Below, piece after piece: positions 9,439-20,202 of a stretch of DNA of 64,000 bases (the stretch's first letter is position 1; each line of letters begins with the position of its first letter). This DNA is from Rhodocyclaceae bacterium (GTDB lineage: Bacteria > Pseudomonadota > Gammaproteobacteria > Burkholderiales > Rhodocyclaceae). The stretch spans positions 1 through 64,000 of the forward strand of contig JADKDD010000002.1 in assembly GCA_016718525.1 (NCBI GenBank), in the 5' to 3' direction. Both the position numbers and the translations under genes were made by a program. The notes below the pieces were generated by a model. It was not told the DNA's origin and did not search any database. It saw only the letters and a list, made by a program, of their open reading frames with translations.

Positions 9439-9541
9439 TGACTTAGCGCTTCATCGTTAACGAATCGTTGCTACCGGGCAACGTTTGGGGGTGGGGCAGC
9501 GTGTCAAATTGCCGGGGTTTGCCTTGCATTCGCCGACGCGT

Positions 9542-10740
9542 TCAAACAGCCACCACCATCGCCTGCAATGGCTCGCGTTTGCCTTTGGCAATGATCTCGC
9601 GTTGCATGGCGCCCGGAAGTCCGGCGGCCCTGCACGCCTCCCCGCGAAATCAGTAACTCTCCTGCCTTCGCGGCATCACAGAGGCGTTTCGCAGTGTTTA
9701 CGGTGTCGCCAATGAAATCGTAGGCTTTCACGCCGACACCGCCGAGCACGCCTTCAACCACCGGTCCGTGGTGCAATCCGGCACCCGCCGCCAGGTTCGA
9801 TTCGGCCAGCATGCGCTGGGCGGCGGCGAGCATGCGCGACCCGTCGGTCGCTGCCATCGCAGTCTCGGCGAAAACCGCCATCACTTCATCGGCGGTGTAT
9901 TTGATTTTGATGGTGCGCCCTTCGCCCAGCGTTGCCTCGGCGACGCGGTAGTATTGGTTGAGCAAGCCGACCACCGCCTCGGGTGCTTGCTGTTCGCTCC
10001 ACGCGGTAAATCCGCGGATGTCCATAAACAAGACTGCGCGGCTAACGCGCTGCATCGCCAAGGTGCTTTCGTCGGCAATCGCACGGTCGAGAATGCCGCG
10101 CCCGAGCGACCACTCCGAATACTGCCGGAGCCGGGCGGTCAGCGCCCTGACGGTCGCCAATGAGCGGCGCAAATTGATGTCGGCAAACCCGAGCAGTACG
10201 CCCAACAAGAGCAGCACAATGGCCAAAAAGCCGTGGGCCGAGTCCTCCAAAAACACTGACGGACAGCGGAGTCCCGCTTGAACGTGCCTCAAACAGCGCA
10301 TACATGACGACCGGAACGGCAGAACGCAGGACATTCTCCGCCATTACAAAAATCCCTGACAACGCACCTTTCTGTGTCTGCATCGCCTGAAGCAAACCAA
10401 AGGCCAGTGCAAATCCCCAATACGCCTGATGGTGCGATTGCTCGAAAAATCCGACACCTTCAATCCCTGCCTCCAGCATTGAATAAAACAGTGGTCCGGA
10501 AAGATTGCCCAGAATCACCCATATCCGGCTGCGCCCGCCCAGCCATGCCATCAAAAAGGCCTGCGAAACGCCGGCTACCAGCAGCAGGTAAGGATCGATG
10601 CTGAGGAAATAATTCGGTTTTGCCAGAAGCGCTTCGAGGATCACTAACACCAACGGGACATGTCCGCTGTGCGTAAAAAAATCGCGAGTGGCGCGAGCGA
10701 ACAGGGTTTCGGTGGGGAGTGCAGTCTGGTTCATTGACAT
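9542..10740 (-). CDS. Membrane-anchored class III adenylate/guanylate cyclase, frameshifted
   Basis: The N-terminal half has about five hydrophobic segments (for example PLVLVILEALLAKPNYFLSI and FLAIVLLLLGVLLGF) and is followed by a class III cyclase domain. The first metal-binding Asp is in AVLFMDIRGFTAW and the second in IKIKYTADEVMAVF. The tail GVKAYDFIGDTVNTAKRL carries the transition-state region. Two breaks occur: at the A5/T5 run at 10249-10253, and a four-versus-three G run near 9638-9643. After correction the end reads KREPLQAMVVAV and stops at 9542. It makes cAMP or cGMP; which one cannot be read safely. It stands alone and is divergent from arsR. Confidence 0.8.
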
Positions 10741-10865
10741 AGTATGCCGCAGACAGAACCGTCGCGCCCCGCCGCGCGGCCGGACAACGATGCCCGCCTC
10801 ACCTCGCGGCTAAGGGTCAAACGACGAGCATTCGACTTCTGATCATGCGCTTGCCGCGCTCAACC

Positions 10866-10883
10866 TATACACGGTCGTGTATA
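10866..10883. promoter_or_regulatory. arsR: Likely ArsR operator
   Basis: The palindrome TATACACGGTCGTGTATA has two perfect seven-base arms around GGTC and ends ten bases before the arsR ATG. Its position and length suit autorepression by the ArsR-family protein encoded next to it. Confidence 0.65.
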
Positions 10884-10892
10884 TTTGGTTTC

Positions 10893-11234
10893 ATGGACGC
10901 AAAATCTATTTTTGACCTGCTTGCCGACACCACCCGGCGCCGCATGCTCGCCCTGCTCTTTCATCGCGGTGAGCTTTGCGTGTGCGAGCTGATGGCAGCA
11001 CTGGATGACATTCAACCGAAAATTTCCCGTCATCTTGCCTTGATGAAAGATGCCGGCCTTGTCGTCGCAAGGCGCGAGGGTACCTGGATGCATTACCGGC
11101 TGGCGGAAAAACTGCCTGCATGGACAACAGACTTGCTCACCACACTGACCAGCGGGGCCGTACCGGAACTGAAAGCCGATCTGAAACGTCTGGCGGCCAT
11201 GCGTGACCGTCCGAGCGTTGCGCTGCATGAGTAA
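10893..11234 (+). CDS. arsR: ArsR/SmtB-family arsenic-responsive repressor
   Basis: A 113-residue winged-helix repressor. The metal-sensing motif GELCVCELM is the classic ArsR Cys-Val-Cys site on the DNA-binding helix region, followed by the recognition helix QPKISRHLALMKDAGLV. The ATG at 10893 is preferred over the longer frame from 10845, because the extra 16 residues would cover the palindromic operator and are not family-like. It is followed by arsC and acr3 on the same strand. Arsenite binding would release it from the operator. Confidence 0.9.
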   Translation: MDAKSIFDLLADTTRRRMLALLFHRGELCVCELMAALDDIQPKISRHLALMKDAGLVVARREGTWMHYRLAEKLPAWTTDLLTTLTSGAVPELKADLKRLAAMRDRPSVALHE

Positions 11235-11300
11235 AGCGCATCCCGGTTTTTGTGAACCTGCTCGTCTTCTCACGAAGGCATCTATAGGACATCCGTTCAA

Positions 11301-11801
11301 TTGAATAAGACTTTTAATGTGCTTGTACTGTGCACCGGAAACTCGGCGCGCAGCATTCTGGGCGAGATGTTGTTCAAGCATCTTGGCCGGGGCCGCATCA
11401 ATGCCTATTCGGCAGGCAGTCAACCCGGTGGGCAGGTGAACCCGGTCGCACTGGAAACGCTGACCAGACACGGTGTGCCGTGTGATGGTGCGCGAAGTAA
11501 ATCGTGGAATGAGTTTGATTCCAATACATCGCCAACGGCGCCCGAGCTCGATTTCATTTTCACTGTCTGCGGCAACGCCGCCGCAGAAGTTGCCCGGTGT
11601 GGCCAGGCCATCCGGCGACTTCGCATTGGGGAATTCCTGACCCGGCGCATGTCGAACCTATGACGGCACGCCGCGCGGCCTTTGAAGATGCTTATCAGGC
11701 ATTGAAACAACGCATTGAAGCGTTTCTTGCGCTTGCCGCTGGAAACCATGACCACCGAGGAAGTTACCAACGCAGCACGACGAATTCACACGGGAGCTTG
11801 A
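11301..11801 (+). CDS. arsC: Arsenate reductase, low-molecular-weight phosphatase type, frameshifted
   Basis: A reductase of about 165 residues related to LMW tyrosine phosphatases. The catalytic loop CTGNSAR (CX5R) is near the N-terminus, and the acidic-loop region WGIPDPAHVE follows. It converts arsenate to arsenite for export by Acr3. The start is TTG at 11301. Two indels break the frame: a missing T near 11590 (restoring FTVCGNAAAEVCPVW) and an extra T near 11732. After both corrections the protein ends RRIHTGA at 11801, one base before the acr3 ATG. Later redox cysteines follow the same loops as the family. Confidence 0.85.
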
Positions 11802-11802
11802 A

Positions 11803-12864
11803 ATGTCTTTGCCACCAGATAAACCAGTCACTGATGCCCCGATGAGCGCCTTTGAGCGCTACCTCACGGTATGGGTATTTCTGTGCATCGGCTTGGCATC
11901 GGCCTGGGACAAATGCTTCCCGGTGTCTTTCAGGTCGTCGGACAAATGGAAATTGCCAAGGTCAATTTGCCCGTCGGACTATTGATTTGGATCATGATCA
12001 TTCCGATGCTGGTCAAGGTCGACTTTGGCGCGCTGCACCAAGTTCGCAAGCATGTCAAAGGCATAGTCGTAACCCTGTTCATCAACTGGATGGTCAAACC
12101 GTTTTCGATGGCTTTCTTTGGCTGGGTTTTTATCCGTCATCTGTTCGCACCCTACTTGCCGGCCGAACAGCTTGACAGCTACATCGCCGGTTTGATCCTG
12201 CTTGCCGCCGCCCCCTGCACGGCAATGGTTTTTGTCTGGAGCCGTCTGACCAAGGGTGATCCACTATTTACGCTGTCGCAGGTGGCGCTCAACGACAGCA
12301 TCATGATCATCGCGTTCGCTCCCCTGGTTGCATTCCTGCTCGGCATGTCGGCGATCACCGTGCCTTGGGATACGCTGATTACATCCGTGGTGCTCTACAT
12401 CGTGATCCCGGTGATCCTTGCGCAGGGCTGGCGCAAATCGCTGCTGACCAAAGGACAGACGCATTTCGATGCAACAATGAACCGGATCGGGCCCTGGTCA
12501 ATTGCGGCGCTGTTGTCGACGCTGGTGCTGTTGTTTGCCTTTCAGGGAAAGGCAATTATTGACAAACCATTGATCATTGCGCTGCTTGCCGTGCCGATTC
12601 TGATTCCAGGTTTTTTTCAACTCGGCGCTGGCCTACTGGTTGAATCGACTGGTCGGCGAAAAGCACAGCGTCGCCTGCCCTTCAGCGTTGATCGGCGCCA
12701 GCAATTTTTTTGAACTCGCCGTTGCCGCCGCGATTTCGCTCTTCGGTTTTGAATCGGGCGCGGCATTGGCCACTGTGGTCGGTGTACTGATTGAGGTTCC
12801 GGTGATGTTGCTGGTGGTCAGGATCGTCAATTCCACCAAGCCTTGGTATGAGCGCGGCCGATGA
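11803..12864 (+). CDS. acr3: Arsenite efflux transporter Acr3, frameshifted
   Basis: A ten-helix transporter of about 353 residues that exports arsenite. The N-terminus AFERYLTVWVFLCIGL and the segment GIGLGQMLPGVFQVVG are split by a missing G near 11893-11895. The essential-Cys motif AAAPCTAMVFVWSRLTKGD is present, as is the family signature ASNFFELAVAAAISLFG. A second break is an extra C at 12606-12607, where LIQVFFNSALAYWLNRL would be expected. The end is at 12864. It follows arsC with one base between stop and start. Confidence 0.9.
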
Positions 12865-12989
12865 CGCGCTTTACCTGGCTTGATATTAACGGCAGGTATC
12901 CGTTGAGTTGTTCGGAGCCCGTTGTCACATTGCCGTAATCTTGCTCTCACATAGTTGGGGGTCTCAACTGATTTTTGTGATGACCTCTG

Positions 12990-15044
12990 ATGCAGCGCAA
13001 ACCGACGACGTTTTACGGCAAGTATCGATTTCTCATTTTCGCCATTGCCATTTTCTTTCTCTTGAGCGTCGGCATTTTCGGCCTCAACTTTTTTCTGTCC
13101 TCCAAACTGTCGGAAGATGGCTCAAAAATCAATGACAGCGGCAAACTGCGCGGCTTGACGCAGCAAAATGCCAAATCCATCCTTTCGCTGGCACAGGAAA
13201 GCGCCGCCGGCGAACCGATACAAACCAGTCAGGCAGAAATTTCCGAGAGTCTCCTCGCGCTGAACGAAACCCTCGAGCGCGCCAGGGCACGGGCGACCGC
13301 CGCAGCTGATCAAACGGAAATTGACCTGATTGCCAAGTTTGACAAGGCGTGGCAACCGCTGGCATTGCTGAGTTCGGACCTGGTGAAGAGTGAAAAGCCG
13401 GATAGCTTTATCGTCGATGCTGCACGGAAACGCTCCGGAGCAACCAATGTTCGGCTGCTACAAATCGCAGATGATTTGACCGGCCATTTGGAAAGCGTTG
13501 CTGCAAAGCGCGCGAACGAATTAAAGCTGGTGCAGGCCGCAGCAATTTTGCTCGCCTCAATCAATTTTCTGATCATCGTGGTCTATGCATTCCGCAGTTT
13601 GAAGCGCAGTGACCAGATTGCCGATGCTGCAAAACGGGAGACTGAACAGATCCTCGGCACGGTGCGTGAAGGTCTGTTTCTGATTGACGGGCCCGGTACA
13701 GTTGGAAGTCAGCGCTCGGCACAGCTCGATGCGGTCTTTCCCCGTCCGCTGACCCGGGCGCAAATCTGCTGAATGAACTTGAGCCGTTGGTGACGCCTGA
13801 AACGCTGGTCGCGGTCCGCGACTATCTCAAACTCCTGTTCAACAAGCGTGTCAAGGCCAGTCTGGTCAAGTCGCTCAATCCGCTCAATCGCGTTGAAATT
13901 TTCAGCCATTCGAATGTCGCGACACGAAAGTTTTCCACGTTCCTGAACTTTGAATTCTCGCCGGTCACCAGCGAAGGTGACAACACCGTGACCTCGCTGT
14001 TGGTCAGTATTGTTGACGTGAGTCAGGAAGTCTATCTCGAACGTGAGTTGGAAAGCGCAGAGCAGCGTGCCAACAGCGAGATGGCCATGCTTCTCGGCGT
14101 ACTGGAGAACGACCCCGCGGTAGTCGCAGAGTTCTTGTTTGGGGCAACCAAACAACTCAATGATACGAATACAATGTTGCGAGTATTGGACCCCAAAGTG
14201 ACACCCTACCGGGAAATCATCGACAAAGTCTTCCGCACGGTGCATGCAATCAAGGGAGAAGCTGCGGCGATGGCGCTCGGTCCTGTCAGCCAGGCGGCGC
14301 ACAGTTTTGAAGATATTCTGGTTCCGCTGCGGCAGAAGCAAATCACCGGCGAGGACTTGATACCGGTTGCCACCGGTGTTGCCAGCTTGCAACTCGCAAT
14401 AGAAAAGATCAGGCGCATCACGGACCGTCTGGCAAGTTACGCCGGGAACGGTGATGCAGCACAACTGACTGCCGACGAAGATGTTCATCAAACCGTACAG
14501 CGGGTGCAACGTCTGGCACTCTGCCGTTGCAGCCGATCTATCCAAGCGAATCCGGGTTGAGGTATCGCTCGCCCATCTTGACGAAATTTCTGAATCGGTG
14601 CAGCGGCTGCTGCACGAAGGTCTGCCGCAACTGGTGCGCAATGCCGTGGTGCACGGCATTGAGACCGAGGAAGAGCGAATCGCCGGCGGGAAATCGTCCG
14701 AGGGACTGGTGCGAATTGAAATGAAACGATCGTCCGACGGGCAACTGGAATTGGTCGTATTCGATGACGGACGGGGCATAGACGTGACGCGACTGCGGAG
14801 CAAACTGGTGCTCAATCACCAGAAGTCCGCCCAGGAAGTTGCCGCCATGTCGGACCGTCAGGTGGTCGGCCTGATTTTTGAGCCCGGTGTGTCGACATCC
14901 GATGAGGTGACGGAACACGCCGGACGCGGTGTGGGGTTGGACGTACTGCTGGCACTTGCCAGGGAAACCGGGGCAAAGATGCGCGTTGCCTCAACACCCA
15001 ACCGCAACACGCGATTCACCTTGCAATGGAGCGCCACCGCATGA
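12990..15044 (+). CDS. Membrane histidine kinase with HPt and CheA-like ATPase domains, frameshifted
   Basis: A sensor of about 685 residues. Two membrane segments (about 13-35 and 186-206) flank a periplasmic domain with the PilJ/NarX-like motif KLRGLTQQNAKSILSLAQE. A PAS-like region, a coiled-coil, an HPt domain with phosphorylatable His in FRTVHAIKGEAAAMAL, and a CheA-type ATPase domain (QLVRNAVVHGIETEEER, VFDDGRGID, AGRGVGLDVL) follow. No CheW-like (P5) domain is present: the protein ends RFTLQWSATA. Two breaks, near 13753 (a C-run one base short) and 14518-14524, are repaired by single-base changes. It overlaps the response regulator gene as ATGA. Confidence 0.8.
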
Positions 15045-15410
15045 AGCAGAAACTTTTGATCGTTGACGATTCTTCAGTGATCCGGAATCACATCAGCCGA
15101 CTGATGATAGATCCAAGATTGTCCAATCTCACCATCGTCGGCGTCGCCAGTGATGGTGAAAAAGCACTGGTGGCGGCAAAGGCCTTCCGTCCGGACGTCA
15201 TCACCATGGATTTAACAATGCCGAATATGGATGGCGAAGCCTGCATCGAGCAAATCAGCCAGTTTTTTCCTGAGGCCAGAATACTGGTGATCTCCGCGCT
15301 GTCAGACAAGGCTACCGCCATCCGTGCACTCACCAAGGGCGCGCACGGGTTTTGCAAAAACCTTTCAGTGATGAATCCTGGTTGAATCACTTGTGGAAAT
15401 ACTGTCATGA
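15041..15410 (+). CDS. CheY-like single-domain response regulator, frameshifted
   Basis: A receiver domain of about 122 residues with acidic pocket VDDSS, phosphoacceptor Asp in ITMDLTMPNMDGEA and Thr/Ser switch VISALSDK. The conserved Lys is only recovered after restoring one T near 15350 (LQKPFSDESW). A second missing G near 15384 gives LVEILS and a stop at 15410. It overlaps the kinase gene upstream and the CheX-like gene downstream by ATGA, so the three are coupled. It has no output domain and would act by protein contact. Confidence 0.8.
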
Positions 15411-15882
15411 ATTTTCGACCCCTGACCAACGAAGACATCGAAGTCTTTTCAGAAACCATCTCAACCTTTTTAAGTTGATGACGCGGCGCCCCGCCGAGGT
15501 CAGAACCGCCTACGTGCTGGACGGCCCGGTGCCGATCATCTGGAATGACTTCAACGGCATCATTGATGCCTCGAGCGGATTTCGCGGCACGATTTCATTT
15601 TCGGCGCCACGCGGTTTGCTGATTGAAGTGCTGCGGGCGATGGGGAGTCACAGCACTCCACTGAAAATTTTCTTGATGTGGTCGGCGAGATCGCTAACCA
15701 AATGTCCGGACGTACGCAAACATTTTGGCGAATCACTGGATATTGCACCGCCTCGCGCGTTTGAGCGCACCAATCTGCCGCTGCAAGCTTCCGCAACGGG
15801 CCCGGCGTATGCGATCCCGCTCACGTGGGGTATGTTTGAAGCCAATCTGGTGGTTCATCTGGATGTGCTCGCCCGCCCGTAG
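15407..15882 (+). CDS. cheX: CheX-like phosphatase, frameshifted
   Basis: A protein of about 158 residues starting NFRPLTNEDIEVFSETIS. Reading the alternate frame across 15642-15720 gives ESQHSTENFLDVVGEIANQM, the CheX/CheC signature with the catalytic Glu and Asn of the E-x-x-N pair. Three indels are present: the T5 run at 15467, the G4 run at 15642 and an A-run near 15718. The C-terminus ends NLVVHLDVLARP. CheX dephosphorylates CheY, so it would reset the regulator encoded just upstream. Confidence 0.75.
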
Positions 15883-15930
15883 CGATTCCGGAAGCTAAAG
15901 CGGCGCAGACACCTGAACAGGCAAACAGGC

Positions 15931-18900
15931 TTACTGCTGCGATTGCGCCGCCTGCTCCGCGGGCGATGCTTCGCTCGCTACGCCCGCAACGCCTTCCATC
16001 CAAGCTTCCGGCGCGCGGCGCAGATCGAGTGTCAGCGGGTAATCCGGATTGCGTCCTTCACGACGCACATGCATTTGTCCGGGCGTATGTCCGTGATTCC
16101 AGAAGCGCGACACACGGCGCGATTCGGCTTCATTGGCATTGATCGGGAAGCGCTCGGAATTGAGACCGCCTGGATGCGAGACGTGATAGGTGCAACCCCC
16201 GACTGACCGACCGCTCCAGGTATCCACCAGGTCAAACACCAACGGCGTATGCACGTCGATCGTTGGATGCAAACCGGACGGCGGCCGCCATGCCCGATAA
16301 CGCAACCCGGCGACATACTCTCCACGTACTCCGGTGGGACTGAGCGGCAGCGGGCGACCGTTGCACGTCAACACGTGGCGCGTGTCGTTCATGTGCCGCA
16401 ACTTGACCTGCATGCGCTCAACAGACGAATCGACATAGCGCGCTTTACCTCCTGCTCCCACTTCTTCACCCAGCACACGCCACGGCTCTATGGCCTGACG
16501 CAATTCGATCTCGATGCCGTTCTAGACCACGCTGCCGTAACGCGGAAAGCGAAACTCGAAGAAGGCAGCGAACCAATCGAATTCGAACGCATACCCGGCG
16601 CGTTGCAGATCTAGCACCACATCGCGCATGTCCTGCGCCACATAATGCGGCAGCATGTAGCGATCATGCAGTTCGGTGCCCCAGCGTTTCAAATTGGACT
16701 GGTACGGCTGCTTCCAGAAACGCGCAACCAACGCCCGGATCAGCAGCATCTGCAGCAAACTCATTTGCGCATGCGGCGGCATTTCAAAACCGCGGAATTC
16801 GAGCAAGCCGAGGCGACCGCTGGTGCTGTCCGGGGAATACAACTTGTCGATGCAAAACTCGGCGCGATGCGTATTGCCAGAAAGATCAATCAACAGATTG
16901 CGCAGCAGACGGTCGACCAGCCATGGAGCCAGCGTCTCCTCGCCCGGTTTCAGCCGCTCGGCCATTTGCTGAAAGGCGATTTCAAGCTCGTAGAGTCCTT
17001 CGTGCCGCGCCTCATCAACACGTGGTGCCTGACTGGTCGGACCGATGAACATTCCGGAAAACAGATACGAAAGCGCCGGATGATTTTGCCAATAGGTGAT
17101 CAGACTCATCAGTAAATCAGGGCGCCGCAGGCAGGGTGAATCCGCCGGGGTGGCGGCACCCAACACGATGTGATTGCCGCCGCCGGTGCCGGTGTGACGG
17201 CCATCGAGCATGAATTTTTCTGCGCCGAGTCGCGTCAAGCGCGCTTCCTCGTAAAGCGTCCCGGTGTTCTCCACCAGCTGCGGCCAGGAAGCGGCAGGGT
17301 GAATATTGACTTCAATCACACCCGGATCGGGCGTGATTTTGAAGTCCTTGAGTCGCGGGTCCGATGGTGGTGTATAGCCTTCGAGACGGATCTTGAGTTT
17401 CAATTTTGAGGCGGTGGTTTCGATTGCGGCGATCAGGTCGACGAAGTCCTCGAGCAATGCCACCGGTGGCAGAAAGACATGCAGCAGCCCGGAGCGCACT
17501 TCCACACAAAGTGCGGTGTGGACCACTTCGCGCGGGTCGTAGTCCTTGCTCAGCGGCTTCGCCGATTTTTTTGTCTTTTCGCGCGTACCGGAACTTTTAC
17601 CGGCCGGCAAATCATTCCGGGATTCGAATGGATCGCGCGCGTGCTCGGTCTCTGCATCTTCGGGGGCAACCCAGGGCAACGAAGCCAAAGGCAGTCGCAA
17701 GCCGAGCGGAGAGTCGCCACCGATCAGATAAAGACGTTTGCGTCTCAGCGGCCAGATGCTGGAGCGGAAATTTGCAATGCCGGAATCCTGCGAGTTGGTG
17801 CTGACATTACGGCGTCCGGCCGGTATCCGCGCTAACGGTTTGATCGGCAAGACATAACCCGCGGCATCACCCAGCCCGTTTTCAATCAACCCGGCAAGGC
17901 GTTTACGCTCATCGCTGTCTTTGAGCTTCATTGCGTGCACGTCGAAATTTTCCGGCCAGCGCTGCTCCTGATCAATGATCTGCGTCACATCCTCGAACGC
18001 TGGAATGACGTAACGTTCATCAAGGTCAATCTCGTGCGCGAGATGATCGATAAATTTCAGTGCATCGGCGGTCGTGGATTTGCCGGCAGCATCATCGGTT
18101 GCCAGCAACCCCTGATCCTTCCACAAGGGCTTGCCGTCAGTCCGCCAATAACAGCCCAGCGCCCAACGCGGCAACGGTTCCCCGGGATACCATTTACCTT
18201 GACCGAAATGCAGCAAAGCACCGGGCGAAAACCGCTTCTGCAAGCGCTGAAGCAATTCCCCGGCGAGTGCGCGCTTTTTCGGCGAGAGCGCAGTGATATT
18301 CCACTCGGCGCCTTCCATGTCGTCTATCGAGACAAAGGTTGGCTCACCGCCCATGGTCAGCCGGACATCACCTTTGACCAGATCGTCATCCACCTGATGA
18401 CCGAGGTCAATGATCGCCTGCCATTGTGCATCGGTATAGGGCTGGGTGACGCGGGGATCTTCATGGATCCGCGTGACCTGCATCAGCACTTCCATCTCCG
18501 ACTCACAGACTTCCGTTGCACCGATCACCGGCGCCGCCGATGACGGCATTGCGGTGCATGCCAATGGAATGTGACCCTCACCGGCGAGCAAGCCCGAGGT
18601 CGGATCAAGCCCGATCCAGCCGGCACCGGGAATAAAGACTTCAGTCCAGGCATGTAAATCGGTGAAGTCCTTTGGGGTGCCGGACGGTCCATCCAGTGCT
18701 TCGACATCGGCTTTAAGCTGAATCAGATAGCCTGACGCGAAGCGCGCCGCAAGTCCGAGGTGACGAAGAATTTGTACCAACAGCCAGGCCGAATCACGGC
18801 AGGAACCAAGTTTCAGCTCCAGCGTCTGCTCCGGTGTTTGCACGCCGGCTTCCATCCGCACCACGTAATTGATGTCTTGCTGCACCAAGCGATTGACACC

Positions 18901-19359
18901 CACCAGCATGTCGATGGTACGGAGCTTTGCGTTGAGAAACTCATTTCGTACGCGAGTCAGCCAAGCTGCAAGCAAAGGGGTTGCCGGCTCGGCCTCAAGA
19001 TAAATCGCCAGTTCGCGCTTCAAGCCCTCGGGATAAACAAATGGATAGTCCTGCGCGAACTCTTCGATAAAGAAGTCGAAGGGATTGATGACCGTCATGT
19101 CGGCGATCAGATCCACGGTTACTTCCAGCCAATCAGCCTTATCCGGGAATACCAGGCGCGCGACCCAGTTGCCAAACGGATCCTGCTGCCAATTCAGAAA
19201 GTGATTGCCCTTGCCCGAAGGAGTAACCTTCAGCGAATAGCTCAGTATCGGCGTACGGCTGTGGGCTGCCGGACGGAGCCGGATTTCGTGCGGCCAGAGC
19301 TTGACATGACGATCGAAGCGGTACCTCGTGCGATGAGTCAGGGCAACGCTAATCGTCAT
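15931..19359 (-). CDS. Transglutaminase-like protein with DUF2126 domain, interrupted by in-frame amber codon
   Basis: A protein of 1142 codons. The N-terminal part is a bacterial transglutaminase-like domain with Cys in LGSCRDSAWLLVQILR, His in DLHAWTEVFIPG and Asp in GLDPTSGL. The remainder is DUF2126, with VRLTMGGEPTFVSIDDMEG and GGGNHIVLGAATPADSPCL. A TAG at 16522-16524 splits it after residue 945 (FPRYGSVV), and the family sequence NGIEIELRQAIEPW continues in the same frame. The family usually has Tyr or His there; one substitution (TAC to TAG) would explain it. It is last in a cluster with Anbu, alpha-E and ATP-grasp genes. Confidence 0.85.
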
Positions 19360-19369
19360 TGGATACCAA

Positions 19370-20119
19370 TCAAAAAATTGCTAAAAACACCTTAGTGCCA
19401 TTCGACATTCGGTAGTTGGCCAAAGCGCGCCTCACACCTTCGCCCCAACTTTGGCTCAATCGCTTCATATAGGGATCCTGTTCATCAAAGCGGTGGGTTC
19501 GACCAATGCGCATGGTGTCACGGTCGTAGCAGGCCAGGTCAATCGGGAAACCGACCGAAAGATTTGAACGCATGGTCGAATCAAACGAAACAAGCATGCA
19601 CTTGACCGTGTCGTCCATACAAGTATTGCCAGTCACCACGCGGTCGATTATCGGTTTGCCATATTTGGTTTCGCCAATTTGAAAATACGGTGTCTCCGGC
19701 GTGGCCTCGATGAAATTGCCTTCGGCATAAACCATAAAAAGCCGTGGCTGTTCGCCAGCGATCTGCCCACCAACAATAAAGTTCGCGCTGCTGTCGACAT
19801 TGTTTTCCATCAAATATGGTCCGTCCCGATGACGTACTTCACGCAACGCGGCGCCGACCAATTCAGCAACGTCATACATGGATCTGACACTCATCAAGTT
19901 GGGTTCAATATTTCGCCGTACAGATTGATCAAGCTGATTGATGGTTGCTTGCGTCACTGCCAGATTTCCGGAGTTCACAAAAAGCAAAGCGCGCTCACCC
20001 GGGTTCTCGAATGTTCGCATTTTGCGGAAAGTGGAGACGTTATCGACACCCGCATTGGTTCTTGAGTCCGACGCAAAAACAATACCGGCATCAATCATGA
20101 TGGCAACGCAATAAGTCAT
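19370..20119 (-). CDS. Anbu proteasome-type peptidase
   Basis: A 249-residue Ntn-hydrolase fold protein of the Anbu group, related to HslV and proteasome beta subunits. The N-terminus MTYCVAIMIDAGIVFASDSR places a Thr at position 2, which becomes the nucleophile after Met removal, followed by the AsDSR/TNAG motif. Later family sections NSGNLAVTQA and FIVGGQIAGEQPRLFMVYAEGN are present. It is intact. It lies between the alpha-E and transglutaminase genes, the arrangement seen in many proteobacteria. No ATPase partner is encoded here. Confidence 0.9.
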   Translation of the reverse strand: MTYCVAIMIDAGIVFASDSRTNAGVDNVSTFRKMRTFENPGERALLFVNSGNLAVTQATINQLDQSVRRNIEPNLMSVRSMYDVAELVGAALREVRHRDGPYLMENNVDSSANFIVGGQIAGEQPRLFMVYAEGNFIEATPETPYFQIGETKYGKPIIDRVVTGNTCMDDTVKCMLVSFDSTMRSNLSVGFPIDLACYDRDTMRIGRTHRFDEQDPYMKRLSQSWGEGVRRALANYRMSNGTKVFLAIF

Positions 20120-20202
20120 GCTCTAGCTTTCGTGTGGAAGACAGGTACCACGCTACCGCAAGCAGGGCGCTGTGGCAACCGCAGCAACAGGGACAAAACA
20201 CC

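Noticed and set aside
11301..12864. Arsenic operon as a mobile island
   Set aside because: No transposase, repeats or composition change flank it, so no case for recent transfer can be made from the window.
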